34,058 nt of DNA from IDS-8 sp040902105 (GCA_040902105.1 JBBDXW010000029.1:1-34058); one strand, 5' to 3'. Positions 8,565 through 16,874 are shown, counted from the stretch's first letter. The notes: a model not told the origin generated them from the letters alone. Numbers and translations are program-made.

Positions 8565-8615
8565 GCCACGAAGAGTCGCTCGCGAAAATGGTCGATTATT
8601 TACGACGGGGTACAC
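8562..8615. repeat. Partial copy of the 165-bp MITE-like palindrome
   Basis: These 54 bp match 26854-26907 with four mismatches (shared CGACGGGG and GGTCGATTATTT blocks). Only the right half of the element is here, fused to the preceding palindrome and ending just before the NnrU ribosome site. Confidence 0.85.
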
Positions 8616-8632
8616 AAGGCAGGAGGAGATTC

Positions 8633-9214
8633 ATGAGTTATCTCATCGTCGGGCTGTTACTTTTCCTTGGCGTACATTCCGTCGCCATTGTCGCTCCGGC
8701 GTGGCGCGATCGCTGGATCGCGCAGTACGGCGAGCGGAAGTGGAAGGGTATTTACTCGTTGCTCTCGATCGTCGGTTTTCTGCTCCTGGTCTATGGGTCC
8801 GGGCAGGCGCGGCAGGAGCCGGTCATGTTATATGCGCCGCCGGCCTGGACGCGACACGCGGCAGCGCTTGCGATGCTGCCGGTATTTCCGCTATTGCTGG
8901 CCGCGTACCTGCCCGGGCGCATCAAGGCCGCGCTAAAGCACCCGATGCTCGTGGCCGTGAAGCTGTGGGCCGTCGCGCATCTGCTCGCGAACGGCATGCT
9001 CGCCGACGTGCTGCTGTTCGGCGGCTTTCTCGCCTGGGCCGTGTTCGACCGGCTGTCCCTCAAGCGGCGCCCGCCGAAAGCGATACCCGGCGCGCCGCCA
9101 TCGCCTGCCAATGACGCGATCGCCGTCGTCGCCGGGCTTGGCATCTATGTTGCCTTTGTGTTCTGGCTCCACCTCAAGGTGATCGGCGTGCCGGTCATTG
9201 TGCCGGGCACGTAG
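8633..9214 (+). CDS. NnrU family integral membrane protein
   Basis: A 193-residue hydrophobic protein with about five membrane segments and the NnrU-family N-terminus (LGVHSVAIVAPAWRDRW, then GERKWKGIYSLLSIVGF). NnrU was named from denitrification gene clusters, but most homologues, and probably this one, stand outside such clusters; biochemical function is unknown. Start ATG 8633 is strongly supported by AGGAGGAG at 8621-8628. An upstream in-frame extension to 8444 runs through repeat DNA and is not believable. No nitrite or nitric oxide reductase gene is nearby. Confidence 0.88.
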   Translation: MSYLIVGLLLFLGVHSVAIVAPAWRDRWIAQYGERKWKGIYSLLSIVGFLLLVYGSGQARQEPVMLYAPPAWTRHAAALAMLPVFPLLLAAYLPGRIKAALKHPMLVAVKLWAVAHLLANGMLADVLLFGGFLAWAVFDRLSLKRRPPKAIPGAPPSPANDAIAVVAGLGIYVAFVFWLHLKVIGVPVIVPGT

Positions 9215-9305
9215 CCATTACAGGCAACGAAGCCCGCATCCTCAAATGCATGGCAAGCAAAGTTTTCGGTCGTATACTATTCTGGCCAGCTGAGGAGACA
9301 TCACG

Positions 9306-10811
9306 ATGCAAAAGCGCAGCGATCCGGAAGGCACCCGCTTGCCGATCAAGCTCGACAGTACCTCGAACGGTGAATTCGCACCGATACCTTTGACCCGGCG
9401 GAACGCCGTCGCGAACGAAACAGCGAGGGAACGTGCAACGCGCAACGCCCGCCGGAGCGGCTTGAGCAGGAGAAACTTTCTCGTATCCTCTTGCGGCGCA
9501 GCCAGCACCTTGCTCGCATTCAACGAAGTGAATGCGGCGGCCGGGAAGACCGGCGGTTTTTTCGCTATCGATGCGGCCGCGGCGCTGGACGCGGAAGTCG
9601 CCGCGGCAGCGCTGGAAGGGCGCGAGTTCATTTTCGATGTGCAGGGTCATTTCGTCGACCCGAAGGGCAAATGGATCCGCGAAGATCCTTCGCGCGGGGA
9701 AGGTTTCAAATTCGCCGAAAAGACGGGTTGTTCACTGTCGGAGAGGCCGGAGCGCAACAGCCATCTGGATTGCATCGGACCCGAGGAATTCGTGAAGGAT
9801 ATCTTCCTGGACAGCGATACCGACATGATGGTGTTGTCGTTCGTGCCATCGACGCGCGAAACCGAACCGCTGACGATCGAGGAAGCCGATGCCACCCGGC
9901 AGATTGTCGCAAACCTCGAGGGCAACCGCCGGCTGATGCTGCACGGCCGGGTCAACCCGAATCAGGCCGGCGACCTGGATGCGATGGACGAACTCAAGGA
10001 ACGCTGGAACGTGTGCGGATGGAAAACCTATACGCAATACGGACCAGGCGGTAAAGGTTTCTTCCTGTCGGACGAGGACAGCGGAATTCCCTTCATCGAG
10101 AAGGCGCGCAGCCTGGGTGTCAACATCATCTGCGTGCACAAGGGCCTGCCGTTCGGTCCACGGTCTTACGAACACAGCCAGTGCCACGATATCGGTGTCG
10201 TCGCAAAGCGCTATCCGGACGTCGATTTCCTCATCTATCATTCCGGCTTCGTGGCGGGGAAGCCGGAGCAGGCGTACGAGGGTGATGGCAGCGGCGATGG
10301 CATCGACACCCTGATCAAATCGCTCATCGACAACGATGTCCCGCCGAACAGCAACGTTTATGCCGAACTCGGCAGCACCTGGCGGTTTCTGATGCGCGAC
10401 CCCGACAACGCCGCGCACGGGCTGGGCAAGCTGTTCAAGTACTGCGGCGAGAACAACGTGCTGTGGGGCACCGATTCGATCTGGTACGGCTCGCCCCAGG
10501 ATCAGATCCAGGCGTTTCGCACGTTTCAGATTTCCGAGGAGTTTCAGGAACGTTACGGCTACCCCGAAATCACGCCGGAGCTCCGCGCGCGGGTGTTCGG
10601 CCTCAATGCAACGCGGCCTTACAAAATCGATCTCGAGGAAGTGCTGCTGCGCGCGCATAACGACGAAATCTCGTCGCGGCGCGAGAATTATCTCAACGAT
10701 CGCGATCCGAGCTACCTGACCTACGGCCCGAAGACCCGGCGCGAATTCCTGAACCTCAGGAATTGGGAACGCGAAGCCGGCAAAAAGGCATGGACTCCGC
10801 ACAAGTCCTGA
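9306..10811 (+). CDS. Tat-exported amidohydrolase (amidohydrolase-2/ACMSD-like superfamily)
   Basis: A 501-residue TIM-barrel hydrolase or decarboxylase-type protein. A twin-arginine signal (SGLSRRNFLVSS, Arg55-56) follows an unusually long 50-residue N-terminal region rich in Arg and Thr. Metal-site elements include CVHKG, YHSGF and the final WGTDSIW. The first histidine of the usual H-x-H motif is glutamine (DVQGHF, Gln113-His115), a substitution that may change the metal site. ATG 9306 has a good ribosome site (GAGGAG about 9 nt upstream), and a TATACT hexamer near 9272 may be its -10 box. Reaction unknown. A perfect REP palindrome follows the stop codon. Confidence 0.88.
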   Translation: MQKRSDPEGTRLPIKLDSTSNGEFAPIPLTRRNAVANETARERATRNARRSGLSRRNFLVSSCGAASTLLAFNEVNAAAGKTGGFFAIDAAAALDAEVAAAALEGREFIFDVQGHFVDPKGKWIREDPSRGEGFKFAEKTGCSLSERPERNSHLDCIGPEEFVKDIFLDSDTDMMVLSFVPSTRETEPLTIEEADATRQIVANLEGNRRLMLHGRVNPNQAGDLDAMDELKERWNVCGWKTYTQYGPGGKGFFLSDEDSGIPFIEKARSLGVNIICVHKGLPFGPRSYEHSQCHDIGVVAKRYPDVDFLIYHSGFVAGKPEQAYEGDGSGDGIDTLIKSLIDNDVPPNSNVYAELGSTWRFLMRDPDNAAHGLGKLFKYCGENNVLWGTDSIWYGSPQDQIQAFRTFQISEEFQERYGYPEITPELRARVFGLNATRPYKIDLEEVLLRAHNDEISSRRENYLNDRDPSYLTYGPKTRREFLNLRNWEREAGKKAWTPHKS

Positions 10812-10819
10812 TTCGAGCG

Positions 10820-10898
10820 TTGTAGGAGCCCGCCATTGCGGGCGACCTTGCCCACGCCGAACGTGGCGCAGGTCGCCCGCAATGGCGGGCTCCTACAA
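10820..10898. repeat. Perfect REP palindrome between convergent genes, probably a two-way terminator
   Basis: Arms 10820-10847 and 10871-10898 are perfect 28-bp inverted copies beginning TTGTAGGAGCCCGCC, and an inner imperfect stem (CCACG/CGTGG) completes one long hairpin. It lies between the ends of two convergent genes. The right arm supplies the TAG stop of the minus-strand gene at 10893-10895, so the insertion may have set that protein's C-terminus. Confidence 0.92.
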
Positions 10899-11780
10899 AA
10901 ACATCCAGCGAAGCTCCAGGCCAGCCCGGTTGACCGACTCGCTTTCGACATCGAGCCGCTCGCCGCGGAGCAAAGTCATCTCGAAGCGGTTCCGCAGTTG
11001 CCGACCGAGGCTTGCGGTGACCCTGAGCTTCGCTGCCACGTGCACGTCAAGGACCCATTCGAGCGCGTAAGCCTCGTAGACCAGGCGCGACTCGCCCACG
11101 AAATCCCGGCCCATGACATGCCATTCGCTGCCGTCCGGAGCGAACCTGATGCCCGTGGCAAGCGACTTCGTGATTTCGTACGTGACGCTCGACGACGGAA
11201 AACCGATATCGAAAGTCCAGTCGGGGTGCGGCCGCCAGTCCAGTCCGGCCATCGGATAGACTTTGTAGTCGCCAAAACGATGGTCGCCGCACAGGCCGTA
11301 GCTGGCACTCAAGCGATCAGATAGCCGGCGCTGCCAAACCAGTGCAAGCTCCACCTGCACGGTATCGCTTCGATATCGCTGCGGATGCCCCATGACGTTC
11401 GATGAGCCCGACAGCGCGGGCGCCACACTTACGCGAAAGTTCTTGTCCTCCCCGGTGCGCCAGTGAACGGGGAAGGATGACGTATGCAAATGCGCGTTGG
11501 TCTGGGGTTCGATGCCGTCGAAATTGAATTTCGTGTAACGATGGCTGAAGCCGAAAGACAGATTCGGCGAGCCCCTCGCGAGGATATGCACCTCCTGCGT
11601 AAGCTGCTCGTACTCCCCGAGCTCGCGCTCGATTGGCGAACGGCCGTGATCGACAAATCCGAGCGAGATGTAAGGCGTCGCGTCCGGATCGTCGCACACA
11701 CTCGCCCCGCTCATCGAAGGAATGACGCACAGCGCGCAAACTGCGCTCGTGCGACATAGGTTGCGGATGGCCGGCATCAT
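10893..11780 (-). CDS. Putative outer-membrane beta-barrel protein
   Basis: A 295-residue exported protein with a signal peptide (cleavage near SGA, about residue 26). The remainder is alternating polar/hydrophobic strands rich in aromatic residues (NLSFGFSHRYTKFNF, RVSVAPALSG, YPMAGLDWRPHPDWTFDIGFP) and ends in LELRWMFL. This is the look of an outer-membrane barrel, though the last residue is Leu rather than the preferred Phe. No family was recognised with certainty. Two ATGs (11780, 11777) compete and neither has a clear ribosome site. The stop codon TAG is inside the REP arm, so the original C-terminus may have differed. A lone minus-strand gene, not linked to the QmcA gene. Confidence 0.72.
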   Translation of the reverse strand: MMPAIRNLCRTSAVCALCVIPSMSGASVCDDPDATPYISLGFVDHGRSPIERELGEYEQLTQEVHILARGSPNLSFGFSHRYTKFNFDGIEPQTNAHLHTSSFPVHWRTGEDKNFRVSVAPALSGSSNVMGHPQRYRSDTVQVELALVWQRRLSDRLSASYGLCGDHRFGDYKVYPMAGLDWRPHPDWTFDIGFPSSSVTYEITKSLATGIRFAPDGSEWHVMGRDFVGESRLVYEAYALEWVLDVHVAAKLRVTASLGRQLRNRFEMTLLRGERLDVESESVNRAGLELRWMFL

Positions 11781-11865
11781 GTCTGAAAATCGCGCTGTCA
11801 GCGTACAGGTAGAACTTACCCCTGGATGCGCATTCGATCCAGGGTGCGAAGGCGGGTGGAAACTG

Positions 11866-12795
11866 TCAGGCGGGCGCCGCGCCGGGCTTGTCCTTCGCGA
11901 TGTTGGTCGCCAGTGCGATCATCGACGCCAGGTCTGCGAGGTTGGCGGGGACGACCAGGGTGTTGCCGGCCTTCGCCAGGTTACCGAATTCGTCGATGTA
12001 CTGCTGCGCGACACGCAGCTGCATGGCCTCGTGTCCGCCGCGTTCGACCAGCGCAGCCGCCACGCGCTTCAAGCCGTCGGCAGTCGCTGTCGCGACCGCG
12101 AGGATCGCGGCAGCTTCACCCTCCGCCTCGTTGATCTGCTGCTGCTTGACTGCCTCCGACTCCTTGATGACGCGCTGCTTCTCGCCCTCCGCCTGATTGA
12201 TCACTGCATCCCGCTCACCTTCCGAGTTCAGGATGACAGCGCGCTTCTCACGCTCGGCCCGCATCTGTTTCTCCATGGCGCCAAGCACATCCTGCGGCGG
12301 GTTGATGTTCTTGATCTCGTAGCGCAGCACCTTGACGCCCCACGGCTCGGAGGCCTTGTCCAGCTCATCGACCAGATTGGCGTTGATGGCGCCCCGTTCC
12401 TCGAAGGTACGATCCAGTTCGATCTTGCCGATCTCACTACGGAGTGTGGTCTGTGCAAGTTGCGCGATGGCAAACTGGTAGTCACCGATACCGTAGGATG
12501 CGCGTGCGGGATCCAGCACCTGCATGTACAGAACGCCGTCGACGCCGACCTGAACATTGTCCCTGGTAATGCAAATCTGCTCGGCGATGTCGACCGCCTG
12601 CTCCTTCAGGGTATGGCGGTATGCCACACGCTCGATGAACGGTATGAGGATATGGAAGCCGGCGTTGAGGACCCTGCTGAACTTGCCGAGCCGCTCCACG
12701 ACGTAAGCGTTCTGCTGAGGCACGACGACTGCCGTCTTGGCGATGACGAAAATGACGACAACCGAGATCGCCAGTGCAACGTAAAGTGAATTCAC
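11866..12795 (-). CDS. qmcA: SPFH/band-7 membrane protein of the QmcA/stomatin type
   Basis: A 309-residue protein with one N-terminal membrane helix (LYVALAISVVVIFVIAK), the SPFH domain (VVPQQNAYVVERLGKFSRVLNAGFH; INPPQDVLGAMEKQMRAEREKRA) and a long charged coiled coil (about 180-260) before an Ala/Pro-rich tail. Such proteins form large ring-like cages in the inner membrane and organise microdomains or protease access. The start is GTG 12795, with AAGGAA about 7 nt upstream. It lies 30 bp after the NfeD gene, the usual SPFH/NfeD partnership. Confidence 0.93.
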   Translation of the reverse strand: MNSLYVALAISVVVIFVIAKTAVVVPQQNAYVVERLGKFSRVLNAGFHILIPFIERVAYRHTLKEQAVDIAEQICITRDNVQVGVDGVLYMQVLDPARASYGIGDYQFAIAQLAQTTLRSEIGKIELDRTFEERGAINANLVDELDKASEPWGVKVLRYEIKNINPPQDVLGAMEKQMRAEREKRAVILNSEGERDAVINQAEGEKQRVIKESEAVKQQQINEAEGEAAAILAVATATADGLKRVAAALVERGGHEAMQLRVAQQYIDEFGNLAKAGNTLVVPANLADLASMIALATNIAKDKPGAAPA

Positions 12796-12825
12796 TGCCG
12801 GTTCCTTTTTCTCTGTTGTTGTGGA

Positions 12826-13263
12826 TTATTCAGGGTCGGCGCTGACGTACAGCGTCAGGCCATCATTGCGTACGATCTTGACGCGCGAGCCGGCGGCGAT
12901 CACGCTGGTGCTGTCATTCACCACGCTCCAGTCCGAACCGCGAAAACTGGCGCGGCCGTGGCTGCCCGATTCCAGGTCCACCGGTATCACCAGGTACTCG
13001 CCGCTGACACCTTCCTTGAATCCGGGCACGTTGCCGCGGATCTTCTGGTACAGACTCCTGCGGAAGGTGAACATGGAAATCAGCGCCAAAGCCGCAAACA
13101 CGAGCCACTGGATCCATTCCGGCATTGCGATGCCGGCGACGCCGAGAATGCCGACCAGGGCGGCGGACACTCCGAGGAAAACCAGGTAGAACTGCGCATC
13201 GATCGCAAAAAGTTCGGCGCCAAACAACACGGCGCCCAGAATCATCCATGCCCACCACGTCAT
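12826..13263 (-). CDS. NfeD-like membrane protein, partner of the SPFH protein
   Basis: A 145-residue short NfeD protein: two or three membrane helices (WWAWMILGAVLFGAELFAI, LVFLGVSAALVGILGVAG, WLVFAALALISMF) followed by a C-terminal OB-fold domain (GVSGEYLVIPVDLESGSHGRASFRGSDWSVV...VIAAGSRVKIV). It lacks the N-terminal ClpP-like protease domain of long NfeD proteins. ATG 13263 has AGGAGAG upstream. It precedes the QmcA-type gene by 30 bp; the pair probably acts as a membrane-microdomain module. Confidence 0.92.
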   Translation of the reverse strand: MTWWAWMILGAVLFGAELFAIDAQFYLVFLGVSAALVGILGVAGIAMPEWIQWLVFAALALISMFTFRRSLYQKIRGNVPGFKEGVSGEYLVIPVDLESGSHGRASFRGSDWSVVNDSTSVIAAGSRVKIVRNDGLTLYVSADPE

Positions 13264-13302
13264 GCGAGCTCTCCTGATTGCGAGACGTTCAGACTATACC
13301 TT

Positions 13303-13323
13303 GCAGGCGTTCCGGGCGCCTGC
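13303..13323 (-). terminator. Hairpin between DUF1028 gene and nfeD
   Basis: GCAGGCG (13303-13309) and CGCCTGC (13317-13323) form a 7-bp GC stem with a 7-nt loop. It sits 35 bp past the DUF1028 stop on the minus strand and before the nfeD ribosome site. There is no T-run, so termination is only a possibility. Confidence 0.4.
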
Positions 13324-13357
13324 CTGGAACTCGGCATTGGGCACTGACCCGTCGGTA

Positions 13358-14362
13358 TTATTCCGCCGAGACGATACGCTGCATGAGGTCCGCATCGGCC
13401 GGCAGCAAGCCTGACGCCGGCAGGCGCTGAACCAGCTCGCGCCACAGCGGCCACCGCTCGAATGCCTCGGCGAACAGCGGCATCGCCTCATCTTCCCGGC
13501 CTGCGGAGGCCAGCGTGACCGCGTGCCAGAAAACGGTCTCGTGATTGTCCGGAACGAGCTTTGCGGCGCCGCTGTACGCGGCGCTGGCCTTGTCGACATC
13601 GCCATTCGCCAGATGCACGTCGCCTTCGTTCATCAGCTGGTACGCCCGGGCGACGATCAGCAGGCGGCGTAGTTCGACCAGCGGCTCGGCATGGTCCTCG
13701 ACCCTGAGATCGACGAGCCGCCCACCCCACGCAGGTATGCCGGGATCGCCGCTGACGACCAGCAACGCAGCGGATTGCTTGCCGCGTATATCGCCGCCTT
13801 CTCCCTGTGCCGCTTCAAGCGCGATCAGCAGGCGCTCTGCCAGATCTCCTTTGGCCTGTTCGTACGCGCGCGACATGGCCGTGCAAACAGTAGGCTGCCA
13901 CATCAGGTTCGCCTGCACCGCGTAGCCGCTGCCGCTGACGTCGCAAGCCTCGCGGATGGCGTTTTCGCCGGTGTGGCTGACAACCGATCCGTTGGCGTCG
14001 ACCATCCCCACCTGGCGGACATCGGTATGTTCGTCCGCGGCCAGCAGGGCATTCAGGCTCTGTTCTGCGGATTTGCCGGCCCGCATCAGCTCGAGGCCGA
14101 GCGGCCCGTAGCTCGGATCCGTAAATGACTGGGTCGCGACCGCGCCGACGCCGGGCTCGGCCCACAGCACGCCGGAGCCGACCGAGAACCAGTGCGACTG
14201 CACGGCGACGCCCAGTTCGCCGGTTGCGGCGTCCCGGGCCACGATGGAATAGGTGTGGACGGGGCGGCGCGGCTCGACTTCCTGGGCAGCGCCAGCCGCT
14301 ACCGACATACCGGAGAGCAGCGCCACGGTCGAGAAAATAGCGAACAGGTCTGTCTTTGTCAT
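13358..14362 (-). CDS. Exported DUF1028 protein with helical C-terminal repeat region
   Basis: A 334-residue protein with a Sec signal (FAIFSTVALLSGMSVAAGA). The DUF1028 domain fills roughly residues 35-240: HTYSIVARDAATGELGVAVQ, GAVATQSFTDPSYGPLG, GSGYAVQANLM and the aspartate-rich GGDIRGKQSAALLV. The family resembles Ntn-hydrolases but no activity is established. The C-terminal 90 residues (AYQLMNEGDVHLANGDVDKASAAYSGAAKLVPDN...) look like TPR helices. ATG 14362 has AGGAG about 10 nt upstream; the open frame to 14464 lacks a ribosome site. Probably monocistronic. The first candidate sigma-54 unit starts on the other strand about 300 bp away. Confidence 0.88.
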   Translation of the reverse strand: MTKTDLFAIFSTVALLSGMSVAAGAAQEVEPRRPVHTYSIVARDAATGELGVAVQSHWFSVGSGVLWAEPGVGAVATQSFTDPSYGPLGLELMRAGKSAEQSLNALLAADEHTDVRQVGMVDANGSVVSHTGENAIREACDVSGSGYAVQANLMWQPTVCTAMSRAYEQAKGDLAERLLIALEAAQGEGGDIRGKQSAALLVVSGDPGIPAWGGRLVDLRVEDHAEPLVELRRLLIVARAYQLMNEGDVHLANGDVDKASAAYSGAAKLVPDNHETVFWHAVTLASAGREDEAMPLFAEAFERWPLWRELVQRLPASGLLPADADLMQRIVSAE

Positions 14363-14582
14363 GGCTTTCCATCTCCTGGCAAGTGGAATTACGATGCAGA
14401 GGCTCGCCGGCGAATCCGGAACCGGGCACGTCCGGCGCTGTCCGATCTGTGTGTCCCGAACCAATTGTGCCGAAAACGCCGATTGATTCTGGTTGAGCGC
14501 TGAAGGGCCTCAACCGCCGCCGCTCGGCCTTCGCCCGCAGCCCGACCTCATGCCAGTCCCCGGAAGCAGGCCGCTGCGATTT
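14363..14582. other. Intergenic DNA, no gene recognised
   Basis: This 220-bp stretch between the divergent DUF1028 gene and the first sigma-54-type unit has only short shadow frames. The promoter of the DUF1028 gene should be at its left edge; no box was convincing. The right edge leads into the candidate enhancer half-site at 14583. Confidence 0.4.
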
Positions 14583-14595
14583 TGCAAGGATTACC
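14583..14595 (+). promoter_or_regulatory. Candidate enhancer half-site for the sigma-54 activator (A)
   Basis: TGCAAGGATTACC lies 70 bp upstream of the sigma-54 core at 14666, a normal activator distance. It matches the half-site TGCAAGAATTACA at 16113 at 11 of 13 positions and relatives near other promoters here. No clear inverted partner is seen, so this is one arm only. Confidence 0.45.
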
Positions 14596-14665
14596 GTCCG
14601 ATGCATTTTTTTCAATCGCGGGCAACTCCGGGACCGCAAACAGGGCGGGCAGCGCGCCCGGGAAG

Positions 14666-14681
14666 TGGCACGGTAATTGCT
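14666..14681 (+). promoter_or_regulatory. Sigma-54 (RpoN) promoter A
   Basis: TGGCACGGTAATTGCT matches the -24/-12 consensus TGGCACG-N4-TTGCW exactly. Expected transcription start is near 14692, 27 nt before the ATG of the 73-aa protein. The same 16 bases recur at 16230-16245. Confidence 0.9.
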
Positions 14682-14718
14682 CCTTGTTGGCATATTACGA
14701 TGAGCAAAGGAGCGAACG

Positions 14719-14940
14719 ATGGTCAAGCCGGTAAAAAAGGTGAGGAAGTCGGCAATTCTGGAGCACCTGCTGGATCTGGAAAGACAGATACGGTCCGAAC
14801 TTGCCGGAGCGAGCACGGAGCGGCAATCCGTCGAGCAATCGGGCGGACGTTCAGCGCGGTCGTCGGCGCGCGATGAATCCCGGATGAGGGACAGCGACAG
14901 AACGATCGCGCCGGAGATTGCGCAGCGTTACTTGCATTGA
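14719..14940 (+). CDS. Small hydrophilic protein of unknown function, sigma-54 driven
   Basis: A 73-residue charged protein with an N-terminal basic stretch (MVKPVKKVRKS), a short amphipathic helix (ILEHLLDLERQIRSEL) and a low-complexity Ser/Arg/Gln-rich second half. No signal peptide, membrane segment or known family was recognised. It is supported as a real gene by AAAGGAG at 14706-14712 with 6-nt spacing to ATG and by a perfect sigma-54 promoter 27 nt upstream of the start. The DUF1328 gene follows after 60 bp, probably on the same transcript. Confidence 0.7.
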   Translation: MVKPVKKVRKSAILEHLLDLERQIRSELAGASTERQSVEQSGGRSARSSARDESRMRDSDRTIAPEIAQRYLH

Positions 14941-15000
14941 ACGTGAACCACAAACGGCCGGCACATATCGTATAGCAGGCAGGTACGGCCAAGGAGAAAA

Positions 15001-15183
15001 ATGATGTTGACTATGTTTGGCGGGGCAGCAGCGTTTCTGGCCATCGCACTGATCGCGGCGGTGCTGGGTTTCTCGGGAATAGCCGCAACGTCCATTAATA
15101 TCGCGTGGGTATTCTTCCTGTTCGGAATGATATTTGCGGCTGTTTTTTATGTCGTCGAACAGAGACAGCGTCAGCGTCATTGA
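15001..15183 (+). CDS. DUF1328 (YtjA-like) small membrane protein
   Basis: A 60-residue protein of two membrane helices with the family signature ALIAAVLGFSGIAATSINIAWVFFLFGMIFA, ending in a basic Gln/Arg tail. DUF1328 proteins are often induced by general or envelope stress; molecular function is unknown. Start ATG 15001 (or 15004) follows AAGGAG. It lies in the likely transcript of sigma-54 promoter A. A paralogue lies at 28285-28452, also behind a sigma-54 promoter. Confidence 0.9.
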   Translation: MMLTMFGGAAAFLAIALIAAVLGFSGIAATSINIAWVFFLFGMIFAAVFYVVEQRQRQRH

Positions 15184-15252
15184 ATCAACTGATGTGGCGC
15201 AGGAGACGAGAAAGGTCGAGGCGTCGCTCGCGCGCCTGCGCGCCATAACTCG

Positions 15253-16074
15253 GTGACCCGGTTGTACCTCCACAAAGGCGTATTGATTTTGAGCGCATGT
15301 GTGGTGTCGGCATGCTCGACATCGCCGCTTGGGCGCGATCAGCTGATACTGTTTCCGGACGATCAGATCGCCCAGATGGGCGTCACCGCCTACCAGGAAC
15401 TGAAAGACAACACCCCACTTACCAAGAGCCGGGAGGTGAACAGCTACGTGGAATGTGTCGCCGACGAGATTACCCGCACGTTGACGCCTGCGGCCGCATC
15501 TGCAAGCGACGCGGCCACGCAGCAATGGGAAGTCAGTGTGTTTGCCGACGACCAGGTGAACGCATTCGCCCTTCCCGGCGGAAAGATAGGAGTCTACCAG
15601 GGCCTCCTGTCGGTCGCGGAGAATCAGCATCAACTCGCAACGGTCGTCGCCCACGAGGTTGCGCACGTCCTGTCACGCCACAGCAATGAGCGCATTTCAA
15701 CTCAATATGCGACAAGCACCGGCCTGGAACTGGCCAGCGTCGTCGCCGGCCAGAACACGCCGGTGAAGCAAACGCTTCTCGGCTTGCTGGGTGTAGGTGC
15801 GCAAGTGGGCATACTGTTGCCGTTCAGCCGAAGCCAGGAAAGCGAGGCGGACATCGTGGGCCTGGAACTGATGGCGCGAGCCGGATTCGATCCGCGGCAA
15901 AGCGTGGACCTCTGGCAGAACATGATTGCGGCAAGCGGCGGTGCGCCCCCCGAATTTCTCTCAACGCATCCCTCCGGTGAAACCCGCATCCGCGCACTGC
16001 AGGAAGCAATGCCGCAGGTCCTGCCATTGGCCGAACAGGCGCGGGCGGGCGGTAAGCGGCCGGATTGCGGGTAA
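15253..16074 (+). CDS. M48-family zinc metalloprotease lipoprotein (LoiP/BepA-like)
   Basis: A 273-residue protease. The N-terminus is a lipoprotein signal (LILSACVVSAC, lipid Cys about 21). The zinc motif HEVAH is at 134-138 and the third ligand is in SESEAD (Glu about 198). NAFALPGGKIGVYQGLL and STHPSGETRIRAL are M48 hallmarks. Such periplasmic proteases act in outer-membrane protein quality control. The apparent start is GTG 15253 without a good ribosome site, and no better in-frame start is seen. It lies 69 bp after the DUF1328 gene and may be read from promoter A. This fits an envelope-stress role for the whole unit. Confidence 0.92.
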   Translation: MTRLYLHKGVLILSACVVSACSTSPLGRDQLILFPDDQIAQMGVTAYQELKDNTPLTKSREVNSYVECVADEITRTLTPAAASASDAATQQWEVSVFADDQVNAFALPGGKIGVYQGLLSVAENQHQLATVVAHEVAHVLSRHSNERISTQYATSTGLELASVVAGQNTPVKQTLLGLLGVGAQVGILLPFSRSQESEADIVGLELMARAGFDPRQSVDLWQNMIAASGGAPPEFLSTHPSGETRIRALQEAMPQVLPLAEQARAGGKRPDCG

Positions 16075-16098
16075 GAGAAAAATCCCGCACCACTGTCC

Positions 16099-16126
16099 AT
16101 CTTTACAACTCTTGCAAGAATTACAC
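16099..16126 (+). promoter_or_regulatory. Candidate enhancer inverted repeat (B)
   Basis: ATCTTTACA (16099-16107) and TGCAAGAAT (16113-16121) form an inverted repeat about a 5-nt spacer; the right arm extends to TTACA. It lies about 104 bp upstream of sigma-54 core B and shares its half-site with A. Confidence 0.5.
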
Positions 16127-16229
16127 GCGGCCAGAGTAGTTTGTGCCGCACGGATGCACGGCTGGGCCGAGCACCCGCCACACCGCTTTCAGCCGGAGGA
16201 GCATTGCCTCCCGCGGGCGCGGATCCCGC

Positions 16230-16245
16230 TGGCACGGTAATTGCT
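16230..16245 (+). promoter_or_regulatory. Sigma-54 promoter B
   Basis: TGGCACGGTAATTGCT is identical to promoter A and to the consensus. Predicted start near 16256 gives a 55-nt leader for the PRC-barrel gene. Confidence 0.9.
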
Positions 16246-16310
16246 TATAACTTCAGCGTAACCGGTAAGCGGAATTTTGCAGCTAACGTAATCAGCTTGA
16301 GGAGTGGAAT

Positions 16311-16874
16311 ATGGACAACAGATCTTATCTTGCAATTCTGGCAGGCGGCGCCCTGTTCGCAGCCGGCATGGCCGGATGCGATGCCGGCGATCCGGCCGAT
16401 CCGGGCACCCCGGAGCCGGAGAGTTCGGCAATGTACGACACGGGCGAAGCGGACCCCGCCACGGATTCGATGACAGAGGATCGGACGCCGGCTGAAGAGA
16501 GCATGCAGCAGGCTCGGCAAGAGGTCGAGGAACAGCAAGACCGGTCGTCTGCAGATCCGGCCGATAGCGCACTCGACAGCCTTGACTCGATCGGCACCGA
16601 AGAAGTTGTCGGCAAGGCGGTCGTAAGCCAGCAAGGAGAGGAAATCGGCGAAATCACGGAGATCGTGATGGATAACGACAGTCAGCAACATCTGGCCGTC
16701 GTGGATGTCGGCGGGTTCCTGGGCATAGGCGAGAAAAGCGTCGCCGTTGCATTTGACGAGTTGCAGCTTTCGGACGACGGGCGAATTCAGAGCGACCTGA
16801 CGCGAGAGACATTGCAATCTCAGCCGGAATACGACGCTACGCAATATGGCGAGGCGGAAGACCCGATACAATAA
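16311..16874 (+). CDS. PRC-barrel domain lipoprotein
   Basis: A 187-residue lipoprotein (lipobox AAGMAGC, Cys about 23). An acidic, Pro/Ser-rich linker follows to about residue 95, then a PRC-barrel domain (VVGKAVVSQQGEEIGEITEIVMDNDSQQHLAVVDVGGFLGIGEKSVAVAFDELQL). PRC-barrels bind partner proteins or RNA; exported forms are common in stress regulons but their role is unknown. ATG 16311 has GAGG about 9 nt upstream. It is probably a single-gene unit behind sigma-54 promoter B, closed by the hairpin at 16898. Confidence 0.88.
   Translation: MDNRSYLAILAGGALFAAGMAGCDAGDPADPGTPEPESSAMYDTGEADPATDSMTEDRTPAEESMQQARQEVEEQQDRSSADPADSALDSLDSIGTEEVVGKAVVSQQGEEIGEITEIVMDNDSQQHLAVVDVGGFLGIGEKSVAVAFDELQLSDDGRIQSDLTRETLQSQPEYDATQYGEAEDPIQ

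Noticed and set aside
11722..12789. Long plus-strand open frame (355 codons) opposite the QmcA gene
   Set aside because: It is a composition shadow: the minus strand encodes an unmistakable SPFH protein over the same bases, and the plus-strand protein has no recognisable domain.
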